A DNA stretch of 64,000 bases, taken from assembly GCA_029550345.1 (NCBI GenBank), contig JAKPHK010000063.1, forward strand, positions 108,897-172,896, written 5' to 3'. Made by a program: the position numbers and the translations under genes. Positions 29,778-39,461 of this stretch are shown piece by piece. The notes beneath the pieces were generated by a model. That model made no database searches. It saw nothing but the letters and a program-made list of their open reading frames with translations, and had not been told where the DNA came from. This stretch comes from Pseudomonadota bacterium. Its GTDB lineage: Bacteria; Pseudomonadota; Alphaproteobacteria; Sphingomonadales; Sphingomonadaceae. Positions within the stretch are counted from its first letter, which is position 1; each line of letters opens with the position of its first letter.

Positions 29778-31580
29778 TTGCATTCAATGGTCGGCCTTCC
29801 TTCCTTGCACGCTGTAATGGCGATGGCCGCCACAACGGCGATGTTCGTTGCTTTTGCGCGCGGACGCATGGCGATTGAGATCGTCTCGTTGCTCACGATC
29901 ACCGGGATCGGTCTGGCACTCTATTTCCTGCCGCTGCCGGGCCAGCAACCGGGCGACGGTCTGGCCCTCGCATTCGGCGGTTTTGGTCATCCGGCGCTGA
30001 TCACGATCTGCGCCCTGATGATCATGGGGCGCGGCCTGGTGGTGACAGGGGCGCTTGAACCGCTGGTACGGGTGCTGGAACGGGTCTGGCGGCTCAACCG
30101 CTGGCTGGGCCTGCTGGTCACCCTGCTGTTCGCCATGGCGATGTCGATGGTGATCAACGATACCCCGGTGCTGGTGCTGCTGCTGCCGATCCTGGCGCAA
30201 CTGGCAACGCGGGGCGGGATGGCCAGTTCCAAGACCCTGATCCCCGTGAATGCCGCGGTACTGATTGGCGGGATGGCCACGACCATCGGGACATCGACGA
30301 ACCTGCTGGTGGTATCCATCGCGGTGGACCTTGGTTTGCCTGCCATGTCGGTGTTCCACTTCACGCCGCTGGTCCTTGCTGCCGGGGTTATCGCCTTGCC
30401 CTATCTGTGGTTGGTTATGCCGCGCCTGCTGCCGGATAATTCGGTTACCGCCACTCACGAACCGCGGCGTTTCCGGGCGACCATGCGGATTGACGGCGGC
30501 GGGGAATATGTGGCCAAGCGGGTCGATGAGTTCCGGGCTGGCTTGCCCAGGGACTTTGCGTTCCACGATGCTCCGGACGGTCCGCTTTCCGCTAATTCAC
30601 GCCTTACGGTAAGCGGCACGCATGAGGCGCTTGAGGAAGCGACCCGGCAGCTTGGTGCCCGATTGGCTCCGCAGTGGTTGCTTACGCGAATCCGGGCGGA
30701 ATCGAAGGCCAAGGGTGTCGATCTCGTCGTCGCCGAACTGGCGCTTACGGCGGATAGCAGGCTGTGCGGATTGACCATACCGACCAGCGGAATTGCCGAT
30801 GCTCACGGTGTCGCGATCCTGGGCGTCGATTTCGCTCCGCGGCGCTGGGGGCAGGGTGGGGACGATCCGTCCAATACCGAACTTGCCGAAGGCGATGTTC
30901 TGCTGGCGATCGGCGATCTGGACCGGCTGCGCGAATTTGCCCAGGCTGACGCCTTGCTGATCCTCGACGGGATGACCGAGGTACCGCGTCGGGCCAAGGC
31001 GTTGTTGGCGCTGGGGATCATGGGGGGTGCCGTTGGTGTGGCATCTGTCGGCCTGTTGCCGATCGCGATTTCCGCTCTCGCAGGTGCGATCGCCATGCTG
31101 GTTACCGGCTGCGTCCGGTTCGATCGGGTTGGCCGGGCGCTATCGGCCAAGGTCATCGTGCTGGTTGCCGCCAGTATCGCAATCGGGCGGGTTGTGCTGG
31201 AAAGCGGGGCAGCGGAGTGGCTGGGGCAAATCCTGGCGTTGCTGCTCTCGGCGCTGCCGCCTGCAGGAATCCTGGCTGCGATCATGCTATTCGTAACTGT
31301 GCTGACCAATTTTGCCTCCAACGCCACGGCAGCGACAGTCGGAACACCGATCGCTTTCAGTATCGCACGGCAGCTAGGCCTCCCGCCCGAGCCGCTGGTC
31401 CTGGCCGTGCTGTTCGGATGCAACCTGTGCTATGCCACGCCGGTCGCCTACCAGACCAATATGCTGATCATGGCTGAAGGGGGCTATGGCTTCCGTGACT
31501 ATGTTCGCACCGGGCTGCCGCTGGTCCTGCTGATGGTAGTCTCTCTGTCTGTTATGCTGGTGATCCGCTACGGCCTCTGA
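29778..31580 (+). CDS. SLC13-family permease with RCK_C (TrkA-C) domains
   Basis: INDTPVLVLLLPIL, LIGGMATTIGTSTNLLVVSIA, LTNFASNATAATVGTPIAFSIA. Confidence 0.9.
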   Translation: MHSMVGLPSLHAVMAMAATTAMFVAFARGRMAIEIVSLLTITGIGLALYFLPLPGQQPGDGLALAFGGFGHPALITICALMIMGRGLVVTGALEPLVRVLERVWRLNRWLGLLVTLLFAMAMSMVINDTPVLVLLLPILAQLATRGGMASSKTLIPVNAAVLIGGMATTIGTSTNLLVVSIAVDLGLPAMSVFHFTPLVLAAGVIALPYLWLVMPRLLPDNSVTATHEPRRFRATMRIDGGGEYVAKRVDEFRAGLPRDFAFHDAPDGPLSANSRLTVSGTHEALEEATRQLGARLAPQWLLTRIRAESKAKGVDLVVAELALTADSRLCGLTIPTSGIADAHGVAILGVDFAPRRWGQGGDDPSNTELAEGDVLLAIGDLDRLREFAQADALLILDGMTEVPRRAKALLALGIMGGAVGVASVGLLPIAISALAGAIAMLVTGCVRFDRVGRALSAKVIVLVAASIAIGRVVLESGAAEWLGQILALLLSALPPAGILAAIMLFVTVLTNFASNATAATVGTPIAFSIARQLGLPPEPLVLAVLFGCNLCYATPVAYQTNMLIMAEGGYGFRDYVRTGLPLVLLMVVSLSVMLVIRYGL

Positions 31581-31587
31581 TCGCTTT

Positions 31588-31604
31588 TTGCGAATTATTC
31601 GCAA
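31588..31604. promoter_or_regulatory. Fur-family-like operator, perfect 17-bp palindrome TTGCGAATTATTCGCAA
   Basis: Odd-centred 8-1-8 palindrome containing a 7-1-7 core (TGCGAATtATTCGCA), 127 bp upstream of rubrerythrin. Confidence 0.65.
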
Positions 31605-31714
31605 TTAGATGATCGGCTTAATCGATCAATACTCGCGGAAATTCCGCATGGCATAGGCCGGCCTGAAAGCGCACAAGACCATGCTCGATTTCCACCCACT
31701 CAAGGAGAGTTATC

Positions 31715-32140
31715 ATGGGACTTAAAGGCAGCCAGACCGAGGAAAACCTCAAGGCCGCATTCGCCGGTGAAAGCCAGGCCAATCGCCGTTACCTCTACTT
31801 CGCCCAGAAGGCTGACATCGAAGGCCACAACGACGTTGCCGCCGTGTTCCGTTCGACCGCCGAAGGTGAAACCGGCCACGCCCATGGTCACCTTGAGTAT
31901 CTTGAAGAATGCGGCGATCCGGCCACCGGTGAACCGATCGGTGATACCGTTGCCAACCTGAAGGCCTCGATCGCCGGTGAAACCCACGAGTACACCGATA
32001 TGTACCCGGGCATGGCCAAGACCGCACGCGACGAAGGTTTTGACGAAATCGCCGACTGGTTCGAAACCCTGGCCAAGGCTGAAAAGAGCCACGCCGGCAA
32101 GTTCCAGAAAACGCTTGACGGTCTGCTGGCCGAAGCCTGA
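31715..32140 (+). CDS. Rubrerythrin-family protein (ferritin-like domain only)
   Basis: [49 protein letters not shown]. Confidence 0.93.
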   Translation: MGLKGSQTEENLKAAFAGESQANRRYLYFAQKADIEGHNDVAAVFRSTAEGETGHAHGHLEYLEECGDPATGEPIGDTVANLKASIAGETHEYTDMYPGMAKTARDEGFDEIADWFETLAKAEKSHAGKFQKTLDGLLAEA

Positions 32141-32149
32141 GCCGAGATT

Positions 32150-32180
32150 GGGCGGTCCTTCGGGTCGCACGGGGCCGCCC
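32150..32180 (+). promoter_or_regulatory. Intergenic hairpin between rubrerythrin and Fe-S gene
   Basis: GGGCGGTCC...GGGGCCGCCC stem followed by a short T stretch. Confidence 0.5.
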
Positions 32181-32216
32181 ACCCTCAATCCAAGTTTTTG
32201 ATACAGGGGAAGCCCG

Positions 32217-33542
32217 ATGGAAGGCAGCCTTGAGGCGCCCGTTCGCCACCCGATTCCGTGGCAGGACGAAAGCTGGTATGATGAGGCCGCGCTCGAAGCC
32301 GAGCTGCGCCGGGTCTATGATATCTGCCATGGCTGCCGTCGCTGCTTCAATCTGTGCGACAGTTTTCCGATCCTGTTCGATTCGATCGATGAAGCGCCAA
32401 ATGAGGAAGTCGATGACCTAACCGCGCCGCAGCTCAAGGCGGTCGTCGATGCCTGCACCTTGTGCGATATGTGTTTCATGACGAAGTGCCCCTATGTGCC
32501 GCCGCATAGCTTCGATCTGGATTTCCCGCATCTGATGTTGCGCCACCGCGCGGTTGAACATCGCAAGGGACTGACCTCGTTCGCCGATCAGCAGCTGTCC
32601 GAAATGGATCGCAACGGGCGGATGGGTTCGATGGTTTCCGGCCTCGCCAACTGGGCGACGAAGGAAGGCAACGGCCTGACCCGTCCGATGATGGAGAAGG
32701 TGGCCGGGATTGACCGGCGGGCGCATTTGCCGCCGTTCATGGATGTCTCGCTGACCCGGCAAGCTCCCGGAATTGTCCCCCCGCCCAATCCCGATGGCCC
32801 GGCTTTTGGCAAGAAGGTGGCGATCTATGCCGGCTGCCACGATGAATTCAACGATGGCGGGCCGGGTTTGGCGCTGGTCAAGGTGCTGGCCCACAACGGT
32901 GTTGCAGTGCGGATCGAGCATCCCGATTGCTGCGCCATGCCAAAGCTTGAGAATGGCGATCTTCCCGCCGTATCCAACGCGGCCCAACGCATTTCGGCGT
33001 TTTTCGCGCCGCTTGTCGAAGCCGGGTGGGATGTGGTTCCGCTGACCACCTCCTGCGCACTGATGCTCAAGTTCGAATGGCCGTTGATCGAGACAGGCAA
33101 TGCAGCGGTTGCCTTGCTCAGCAAACACACATTCGACGTTTCCGAATATGTGGTTGCCTTGGCCAAGGAAACCGGTCTCGCGCCGATCGAACCGATGCCC
33201 GCGAAGATCGCGGTGCATTTCGCCTGCCATGCCCGCGCCCAGAACATGGGGCCGAAAGCAATGGAGATGCTGCGCCTGATCCCCGAGGCCAAACCGGCCC
33301 TGACCGAGCGCTGCTCTGGCCATGGCGGCAAGTGGGGTATCTTCAAGCAGAACTTCGATCGCGCAGTGAAAGTTGGAAAGCCGGCCGCGCGCAACCTGCT
33401 GAAGGAACAGCCCGATCTGGTCGTGTCCGAATGCCCGCTGGCGGGCCCGCACCTCAAGCAGGTGATTGCCGCAAATGGCGCGGAGCCTCCGGCGCGGATC
33501 GGCCACCCGATCGAAATTCTTTCCAAAGCATACGGACTTTAG
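32217..33542 (+). CDS. Heterodisulfide reductase/GlpC-like (Fe-S)-binding protein with CCG domains
   Basis: CHGCRRCFNLCDSFP and CTLCDMCFMTKCPYVPP 4Fe-4S motifs; PDCCAMP and CSGHGG CCG-type motifs. Confidence 0.9.
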   Translation: MEGSLEAPVRHPIPWQDESWYDEAALEAELRRVYDICHGCRRCFNLCDSFPILFDSIDEAPNEEVDDLTAPQLKAVVDACTLCDMCFMTKCPYVPPHSFDLDFPHLMLRHRAVEHRKGLTSFADQQLSEMDRNGRMGSMVSGLANWATKEGNGLTRPMMEKVAGIDRRAHLPPFMDVSLTRQAPGIVPPPNPDGPAFGKKVAIYAGCHDEFNDGGPGLALVKVLAHNGVAVRIEHPDCCAMPKLENGDLPAVSNAAQRISAFFAPLVEAGWDVVPLTTSCALMLKFEWPLIETGNAAVALLSKHTFDVSEYVVALAKETGLAPIEPMPAKIAVHFACHARAQNMGPKAMEMLRLIPEAKPALTERCSGHGGKWGIFKQNFDRAVKVGKPAARNLLKEQPDLVVSECPLAGPHLKQVIAANGAEPPARIGHPIEILSKAYGL

Positions 33543-33546
33543 GATC

Positions 33547-34143
33547 ATGCCCCGCGATACTCGCACAATCACCCCTGCCGATATTCTGCCGCTCGATCAG
33601 TATGAAATGATCCGTGCGGACAAGAAGCAGGAGGCTCTTGCCCGCAAGAAGCTGACCCGGCTGGCGGTTGGCCCGCACGCCACCGCCATTTTCGAAAACT
33701 GGGATTCAATGTGGCTCCAGATTCAGGAGATGCTGCGGATCGAAAAGGGCGGGGAAGAGCAACTTGGTGATGAGCTGGCCGCCTATGATCCGATGGTCCC
33801 GAAGGGCCACGAACTGACCTGCACGCTGTTTTTCGAGATTGGCGACCCGGTGAAGCGCGATGCCTTTTTGCGGACCATCGGCGGGGTAGAGGATCACGTT
33901 GCAATCCGGATCGGCGATTTCCTTATCCGGGCACGCCCCGAAGGCGATACCGAGCGGACCCGTGAGCATGACAACAAGGCCAGCGCGGTCCATTTCTTTC
34001 ACTTCGACTTTTCACCCGAAGCAATCGCTGCATGGAAGGCTGGCGAAGGCAGCGCGATGCTGCTGATTGACCACCCGAACTATGGCCATGCCGCGCTGAT
34101 CGGGCCTGAAACCCGCGCGTTCCTTGCGCGCGAGTGCTTCTAG
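33547..34143 (+). CDS. DUF3501-family protein
   Basis: ITPADILPLDQYEMIRADKK...ALARKKLTRLAVGPHATAIFENWDSMWLQIQEMLRIEKG. Confidence 0.85.
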   Translation: MPRDTRTITPADILPLDQYEMIRADKKQEALARKKLTRLAVGPHATAIFENWDSMWLQIQEMLRIEKGGEEQLGDELAAYDPMVPKGHELTCTLFFEIGDPVKRDAFLRTIGGVEDHVAIRIGDFLIRARPEGDTERTREHDNKASAVHFFHFDFSPEAIAAWKAGEGSAMLLIDHPNYGHAALIGPETRAFLARECF

Positions 34144-34155
34144 ACCGCTTTCCGT

Positions 34156-34701
34156 TCATTCGCTGTCGGCTGGTGCGCCCGAGCGTTGCCGCGCTGCCGC
34201 TTGAGCCTGTGCGCGCTGTTCGTCTGTCGGCTCCTGAGGGTCAGCTGCGTTGCCCTTCTTCTTGGCGCTGAGTGGATCACCTTTCGGTCCAGGGACGCCG
34301 TTGACGGTTACGCTGTCGCCTGGGCTGCTGGGCAGGTTTTCCGGCTCAAAGCGTCGGGATGGGTCGGGCCGCTTGCTCTGGCGGGCTTCGGGCGGCGGGC
34401 CAGCATAGCCGCCACCGCCACCACCACCGCCGAAATCGCTCGACCCGCCTTCATCGTTGCCGAAGCTGCCGGTGGTTCCCTTGCGAACAACCAGGTTGTT
34501 TGCGATCTTCTTGGTGCCCATGCTCTGTTGCTGGGCGTCGATCAGATCGTTGGTGGCTTTCCGGGCTTCGATTTCGCCTGCCACTCCAAAGCCGTCGCCG
34601 CCAGCAAACAGCGCCAGCAAGGCGGTGATGGCCACAGTCGCTCCGGCGAAATGCTTGAGCTGCTTTAGTGAAATCGGAAGGGGCTGGGCCTGGCGTCGCA
34701 T
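34156..34701 (-). CDS. Single-TM hypothetical protein with Gly- and Pro-rich low-complexity region
   Basis: FAGATVAITALLALFAGG TM; SSDFGGGGGGGGYAGPPPEARQSKRPD. Confidence 0.65.
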   Translation of the reverse strand: MRRQAQPLPISLKQLKHFAGATVAITALLALFAGGDGFGVAGEIEARKATNDLIDAQQQSMGTKKIANNLVVRKGTTGSFGNDEGGSSDFGGGGGGGGYAGPPPEARQSKRPDPSRRFEPENLPSSPGDSVTVNGVPGPKGDPLSAKKKGNAADPQEPTDEQRAQAQAAARQRSGAPADSE

Positions 34702-34757
34702 GGGAGGAACCCTAGCCGACGAAGGTTAACCGCCCCGTTCCGCCTTATGGTTACGGA

Positions 34758-34802
34758 AAAATTGATGGCCGCCGGAATGAAAGGGGCACTCCGACGGCCA
34801 TC
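34758..34802 (-). terminator. Intrinsic terminator of aceA
   Basis: Minus strand GATGGCCGTCGGA...TCCGGCGGCCATCAATTTTT. Confidence 0.75.
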
Positions 34803-34864
34803 GTTTCTCCTCCCCAGGAGATCTGTGCGGCCATGGGGCCGCAAACCGGGTGTCAGCCGCAGCC

Positions 34865-36451
34865 TCAGGCCGCGAACTGGTTCATTGTGTTGTCCTTGCC
34901 GCCAGCCTTGAGGGCCGCTTCACCGGCGAAGTATTCCTTGTGATCGTCGCCGATGTCGCTGCCGGCCATGTTCTGGTGCTTGACGCAGGCGATACCCTGG
35001 CGAATTTCCTGACGCTGGACGTTCTTGACGTAACCCAGCATCCCGGCATCGCCGAAGTATTCCTTGGCCAGATTGTCGGTGCTCAGCGCCGCAGTGTGAT
35101 AGGTCGGCAAGGTGATCAGGTGGTGGAAGATGCCGGCTTCACGGGCCGCGTCGGCCTGGAAGGTGCGGATCCGCTCATCGGCCTCGGCCGCCAATTCGCT
35201 GCCGTCGTAATCGACGCTCATCAGCTTTGCGCGATCAAAGGCCGAAACATCCTTGCCCTCTGCGGCCCAGGCATCGAACACCTGCTGGCGGAAGTTCAGC
35301 GTCCAGTTGAAGCTGGGCGAGTTGTTATAAACCAGCTTGGCGTTGGGGATGACTTCGCGGATGCGCTTCACCATGCCACCGATCTGGCCGATGTGCGGCT
35401 TTTCGGTTTCGATCCACAGCAGGTCGGCGCCGTTCTGCAGGCTGTTGATGCAATCGAGCACGCAGCGATCTTCACCGGTTCCGGGGCGGAACTGGAACAG
35501 GTTGCTGGGCAGCCGCTTAGGCTTCATCAGCTTGCCGTCGCGGGTGATAAGCACGTCGCCGTGGCCGATTTCGGTCACTTCATCGCAATCGAGGAAGCTG
35601 TTGTACTGATCGCCAATGTCTCCAGCTTCGCGGGTGAAGGCGATCTGCTTGGTCAGGCCGGCGCCGAGCGAGTCGGTGCGGGCGACGATCACGCCATCGT
35701 CAACGCCCAGTTCCATGAAGGCATAACGAACCGCGCGGATCTTCGCGATGAAGTCTTCGTGCGGCACGGTGACCTTACCGTCCTGGTGGCCGCACTGCTT
35801 TTCGTCCGAAACCTGATTTTCGATCTGAATGCAGCAGGCGCCTGCTTCGATGAACTTCTTGGCGAGCAGATAGGTCGCCTCGGCATTGCCGAAGCCTGCG
35901 TCGATATCGGCAACGATCGGAACCACATGGGTTTCATAGTTGTCGACCGCGCTCTGGATTTGCTTGGCCTTGACTTCGTCCCCGGCGGCGCGGGCGGCAT
36001 CAAGATCGCGGAACATCATGCCCAGTTCGCGGGCATCAGCCTGACGCAGGAAGGTGTAGAGCTCCTCGATCAGGGCCGGAACCGAAGTCTTTTCGTGCAT
36101 CGACTGATCGGGCAGCGGTCCGAATTCGCTGCGCAGCGCGGCAACCATCCAGCCCGAGAGGTAGAGGTAACGGCGCTTGGTGGTGCCGAAATGCTTCTTG
36201 ATCGAGATGAGCTTCTGCTGCCCGATGAAACCGTGCCAGCAGCCCAGCGACTGGGTGTAAGCGGCAGGATCGGCGTCATAGGCGGCCATGTCCTCACGCA
36301 TGATCTTGGCGGTGTACTTGGCAATGTCGAGCCCGGTCTTGAACCGGTTCTGGAGCCGCATACGGGCAACGGATTCTGCGTCGATCCCGGACCAGTTGGC
36401 GTGGGGAGCGATGGTCTGGCCAGCAGTGGCGATGGTGTCGGTGTAGCTCAC
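34865..36451 (-). CDS. aceA: Isocitrate lyase (about 528-aa form)
   Basis: DIDAGFGNAEATYLLAKKFIEAGACCIQIENQVSDEKQCGHQDGKV, VYNNSPSFNW; GTG start at SYTDTIATAG. Confidence 0.95.
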   Translation of the reverse strand: MSYTDTIATAGQTIAPHANWSGIDAESVARMRLQNRFKTGLDIAKYTAKIMREDMAAYDADPAAYTQSLGCWHGFIGQQKLISIKKHFGTTKRRYLYLSGWMVAALRSEFGPLPDQSMHEKTSVPALIEELYTFLRQADARELGMMFRDLDAARAAGDEVKAKQIQSAVDNYETHVVPIVADIDAGFGNAEATYLLAKKFIEAGACCIQIENQVSDEKQCGHQDGKVTVPHEDFIAKIRAVRYAFMELGVDDGVIVARTDSLGAGLTKQIAFTREAGDIGDQYNSFLDCDEVTEIGHGDVLITRDGKLMKPKRLPSNLFQFRPGTGEDRCVLDCINSLQNGADLLWIETEKPHIGQIGGMVKRIREVIPNAKLVYNNSPSFNWTLNFRQQVFDAWAAEGKDVSAFDRAKLMSVDYDGSELAAEADERIRTFQADAAREAGIFHHLITLPTYHTAALSTDNLAKEYFGDAGMLGYVKNVQRQEIRQGIACVKHQNMAGSDIGDDHKEYFAGEAALKAGGKDNTMNQFAA

Positions 36452-36564
36452 GGGAATCTCCTTGGGGTGCTGAGCCGTTGATAACGTCCCGTGGGATTGA
36501 TCGGTAAAGGAAATTACAACAATTCTTGTATGAATGGCGCACTGCGCACGTTTCGGCTTGAAAT

Positions 36565-36584
36565 GTTGTAAATTAAATGACAAC
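36565..36584. promoter_or_regulatory. Candidate operator GTTGT-N10-ACAAC in the aceA/regulator divergent region
   Basis: Perfect 5-bp half sites; related ACAATTCTTGT at 36519-36529. Confidence 0.5.
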
Positions 36585-36593
36585 AGGGGTGGT

Positions 36594-37982
36594 ATGAGCG
36601 AAGCCGCATTTCTGGTCGGTCCGGCAATCCGCCGATTGCGTCGGCGTGAAGGGCTGACCCAGGCGGCGATGGCCTCGCGGTTGGCGATTTCCGCCAGTTA
36701 TCTCAACCTGATCGAACGCAATCAGCGCCCGTTATCGGCGCGGTTGTTGGTGCAGCTTGCTGAAACTTTTGATTTCGATCCTCGCAGCTTGCGCCAGGAC
36801 GAGGCGGTTGGCGGAATCGACGGTATGCGGCGGCGGCTTGCGGACGAACGGTTTGCCGATCTGGGCATCGATCGCGATGAGATCGCCGAGTGGCTGGCGG
36901 CGGCTCCGCAGGCGGCGCTGGCCTTTGCCCGGCTCTATGACAACGCCGGAAGCACGCCGCAGTCGAGCCAGAGCGATCCGATGGATCTCGTCCGTCGAGA
37001 GATTGAGCGGTGGCGTAATCATTTCGCCGATCTGGACGCCGCTGCTGAGGAACTGGCTGACGAGCTGCGCCTCTCCAATGCCGACATCGGTGCCGCCTTG
37101 GCTGAACGGTTGCGCCAGAAGCATCAGCTGTCGCTCCGGATCCTGCCCTTTGACGTGATGCCAGATGCCTTGCGGCGGCTTGATCTCCATGCCCGGCAGT
37201 TGCAGTTGTCTGAACTGCTCGACCAGTCTTCGCGCAATTTCCATGTTGCGGTACAACTCGCCATGCTTGAGCAGGGGGAGGCGATTGCGGCAATCGCCGA
37301 TGGGGCCAGATTCCCGGATCGTGCGGCCTGGCGTTTGTTCAGACGGCACCTGGCAGCCTATTTCGCCGCCGCGTTGCTGATGCCCTATGGGCGGTTCATG
37401 CGCGCTTGCGAGGCGACCTCCTATGACCTGACACTGCTGCAACGCCGGTTCAGCGTTGGCTTCGAGCAGCTTGCCCATCGGCTTACCACCTTGCAGCGGG
37501 TCGGGCAGCGCGGATTGCCGTTCTTCATGGCGCGAATCGACCGGGCAGGGCAATTCTCCAAACGCTATGCCGGAGCGAGCGGCACAACTTTGCTTGAAAA
37601 CGATGTCGCCTGCCCCCTGTGGAACGTGCATCGTTGTTTTGAACAGGCTGGGCGTATCCAGGCACAACTCGTTGAATTCGCCGATACATCGGGCCAGTCC
37701 TCGCTGTGGTTTACACTCGGCCGGACGGTTGAGGGGAGTGGCGCCCCGGGTGGGGAAAGCGCGCAGTTCGTGGTTGTCCTGGGACTGGATGCGCAGCTGG
37801 CTCCGCAGCTTGCTCAATCGCGGGGGCTGTCCCTTGATGCCGACCGGGCGACAGGAACGGGGCCGGGCTGCGCCCGCTGCCACCGAACGGCTTGTCAGCA
37901 GCGCTCCCTGCCGCCGCGCGGGGCGACGCTGGAGTTCGATGAACGAAGCCGGGGGCTGACCCCGTTCAGCTTTGGGCGCTGA
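36594..37982 (+). CDS. XRE-family short-chain fatty acyl transcriptional regulator (ScfR/RamB-like)
   Basis: N-terminal HTH IRRLRRREGLTQAAMASRLAISASYLNLIERNQRPLSARLLVQLAETFDFD; DUF2083-like C-terminus with Cys motifs; divergent from aceA. Confidence 0.88.
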   Translation: MSEAAFLVGPAIRRLRRREGLTQAAMASRLAISASYLNLIERNQRPLSARLLVQLAETFDFDPRSLRQDEAVGGIDGMRRRLADERFADLGIDRDEIAEWLAAAPQAALAFARLYDNAGSTPQSSQSDPMDLVRREIERWRNHFADLDAAAEELADELRLSNADIGAALAERLRQKHQLSLRILPFDVMPDALRRLDLHARQLQLSELLDQSSRNFHVAVQLAMLEQGEAIAAIADGARFPDRAAWRLFRRHLAAYFAAALLMPYGRFMRACEATSYDLTLLQRRFSVGFEQLAHRLTTLQRVGQRGLPFFMARIDRAGQFSKRYAGASGTTLLENDVACPLWNVHRCFEQAGRIQAQLVEFADTSGQSSLWFTLGRTVEGSGAPGGESAQFVVVLGLDAQLAPQLAQSRGLSLDADRATGTGPGCARCHRTACQQRSLPPRGATLEFDERSRGLTPFSFGR

Positions 37983-38074
37983 TCCCGGCTTAACCAAAAC
38001 CTGTAAAGTTTACCGACATTTCACTTCTGCCGGTTAGGCAGGCCCAAACGTTCCATAAGGGCCAGTCTGCAACG

Positions 38075-39460
38075 ATGATCCGGCTGTTCAAGCACTACAT
38101 CCCCCATGCCGTGATTCTTCTCGGCCTGATCGACATTGCGCTGCTGCTGGTGGCTGCCGATTTCGGTTGGCGGCTGCGCGCGGCGCAGATCGGGATCGAT
38201 CCGGGTACGGTTGCTTCCCGGGCGTGGCAGCTTAGTGGCTATGCCGGGGTAATCCTGCTCGCGATGGTAGCGGTCGGGGTCTATGGCTCAGAGGCGCTAC
38301 GCTCGATGCGGTTTGCCACGGCCCGACTGCTGGTGGCGATCAGTCTGGGCATCATCGGGCTTGCAGTTCTCGATTTCGTTCTCGGCGGCCACAACTTCTG
38401 GCGTTCAGTTCTGGCCTACGCGATGGGGGGGTCGATCATCGTGCTGGTGATGAACCGGCTTGTGGTTGGCGGCCTGCTGGGGGCCTCTGCATTCCGCCGC
38501 AGGGTGCTGGTGCTGGGGGCGGGACATCGCGCCGAGCGGCTGCGCAACCTGTCGGATCGTCCCGAAAGCGGCTTTGCAATTGTCGGCTATGTCGCGATGA
38601 CTGAAAGCCAGCCGGTGATCGAGGAAGCGATCAATCGCGCCGGGATCAACAACCTGACGCGCTATGTCGAAAACCTCGGGGTCAGCGAAGTGGTGCTGGC
38701 GCTTGAGGAAAGGCGTAATTCGCTGCCTTTGGCCGACCTGCTGCGGATTAAGACCACCGGGGTTCACGTCAACGATTTCTCGAGCTTCATCGAGCGTGAA
38801 ACCGGACGGATCGATCTGGATACGGTCAATCCATCATGGCTGATCTTTTCCGATGGTTTTTCCTCAGGCCGGGCCATATCGAGCGCGGCGAAACGGGTGT
38901 TCGATATAGCCGCAAGTTCGCTGCTGCTGATCCTGACGGCGCCGATCATCGCCTTGTTCGCCATTCTGGTGAAACTCGATAGTAAGGGGCCGGCATTCTA
39001 CCGCCAGTCGCGTGTCGGACTTTATGGGCAACCGTTCGATGTGGTCAAACTGCGCTCCATGCGCACTGACGCAGAAGTGGGCGGGGCACAGTTTGCACAG
39101 GAAAACGATCCCCGCGTGACCCGGCTCGGGCGGTTTATTCGGAAAGTCCGGATCGATGAGCTTCCGCAGGCATGGGCGGTTCTTAAAGGGGAAATGAGCT
39201 TTGTCGGTCCGCGGCCAGAGCGTCCGCAATTCGTTGCTGAACTCGAACAGCAGCTGCCGTTCTATGCCGAGCGGCATATGGTCAAACCCGGGATCACCGG
39301 TTGGGCGCAGATCAACTATCCCTATGGTGCCAACCTGGAAGATTCGCGTCACAAGCTCGAGTTCGATCTCTATTACGCCAAGAACTATACGCCGTTCCTC
39401 GATCTGCTGATCCTGCTTCAGACCCTGCGGGTGATCTTGTGGCACGAGGGGGCGCGGTAG
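38075..39460 (+). CDS. XrtA/PEP-CTERM system sugar transferase (TIGR03013-like)
   Basis: [57 protein letters not shown]; downstream prsK/prsR. Confidence 0.85.
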   Translation: MIRLFKHYIPHAVILLGLIDIALLLVAADFGWRLRAAQIGIDPGTVASRAWQLSGYAGVILLAMVAVGVYGSEALRSMRFATARLLVAISLGIIGLAVLDFVLGGHNFWRSVLAYAMGGSIIVLVMNRLVVGGLLGASAFRRRVLVLGAGHRAERLRNLSDRPESGFAIVGYVAMTESQPVIEEAINRAGINNLTRYVENLGVSEVVLALEERRNSLPLADLLRIKTTGVHVNDFSSFIERETGRIDLDTVNPSWLIFSDGFSSGRAISSAAKRVFDIAASSLLLILTAPIIALFAILVKLDSKGPAFYRQSRVGLYGQPFDVVKLRSMRTDAEVGGAQFAQENDPRVTRLGRFIRKVRIDELPQAWAVLKGEMSFVGPRPERPQFVAELEQQLPFYAERHMVKPGITGWAQINYPYGANLEDSRHKLEFDLYYAKNYTPFLDLLILLQTLRVILWHEGAR

Positions 39461-39461
39461 G

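Noticed and set aside
32418-33572. 384-aa minus-strand ORF
   Set aside because: Antisense to the CCG-domain Fe-S gene, no recognisable domain.
34850-36481. 543-aa plus-strand ORF
   Set aside because: Antisense to aceA.
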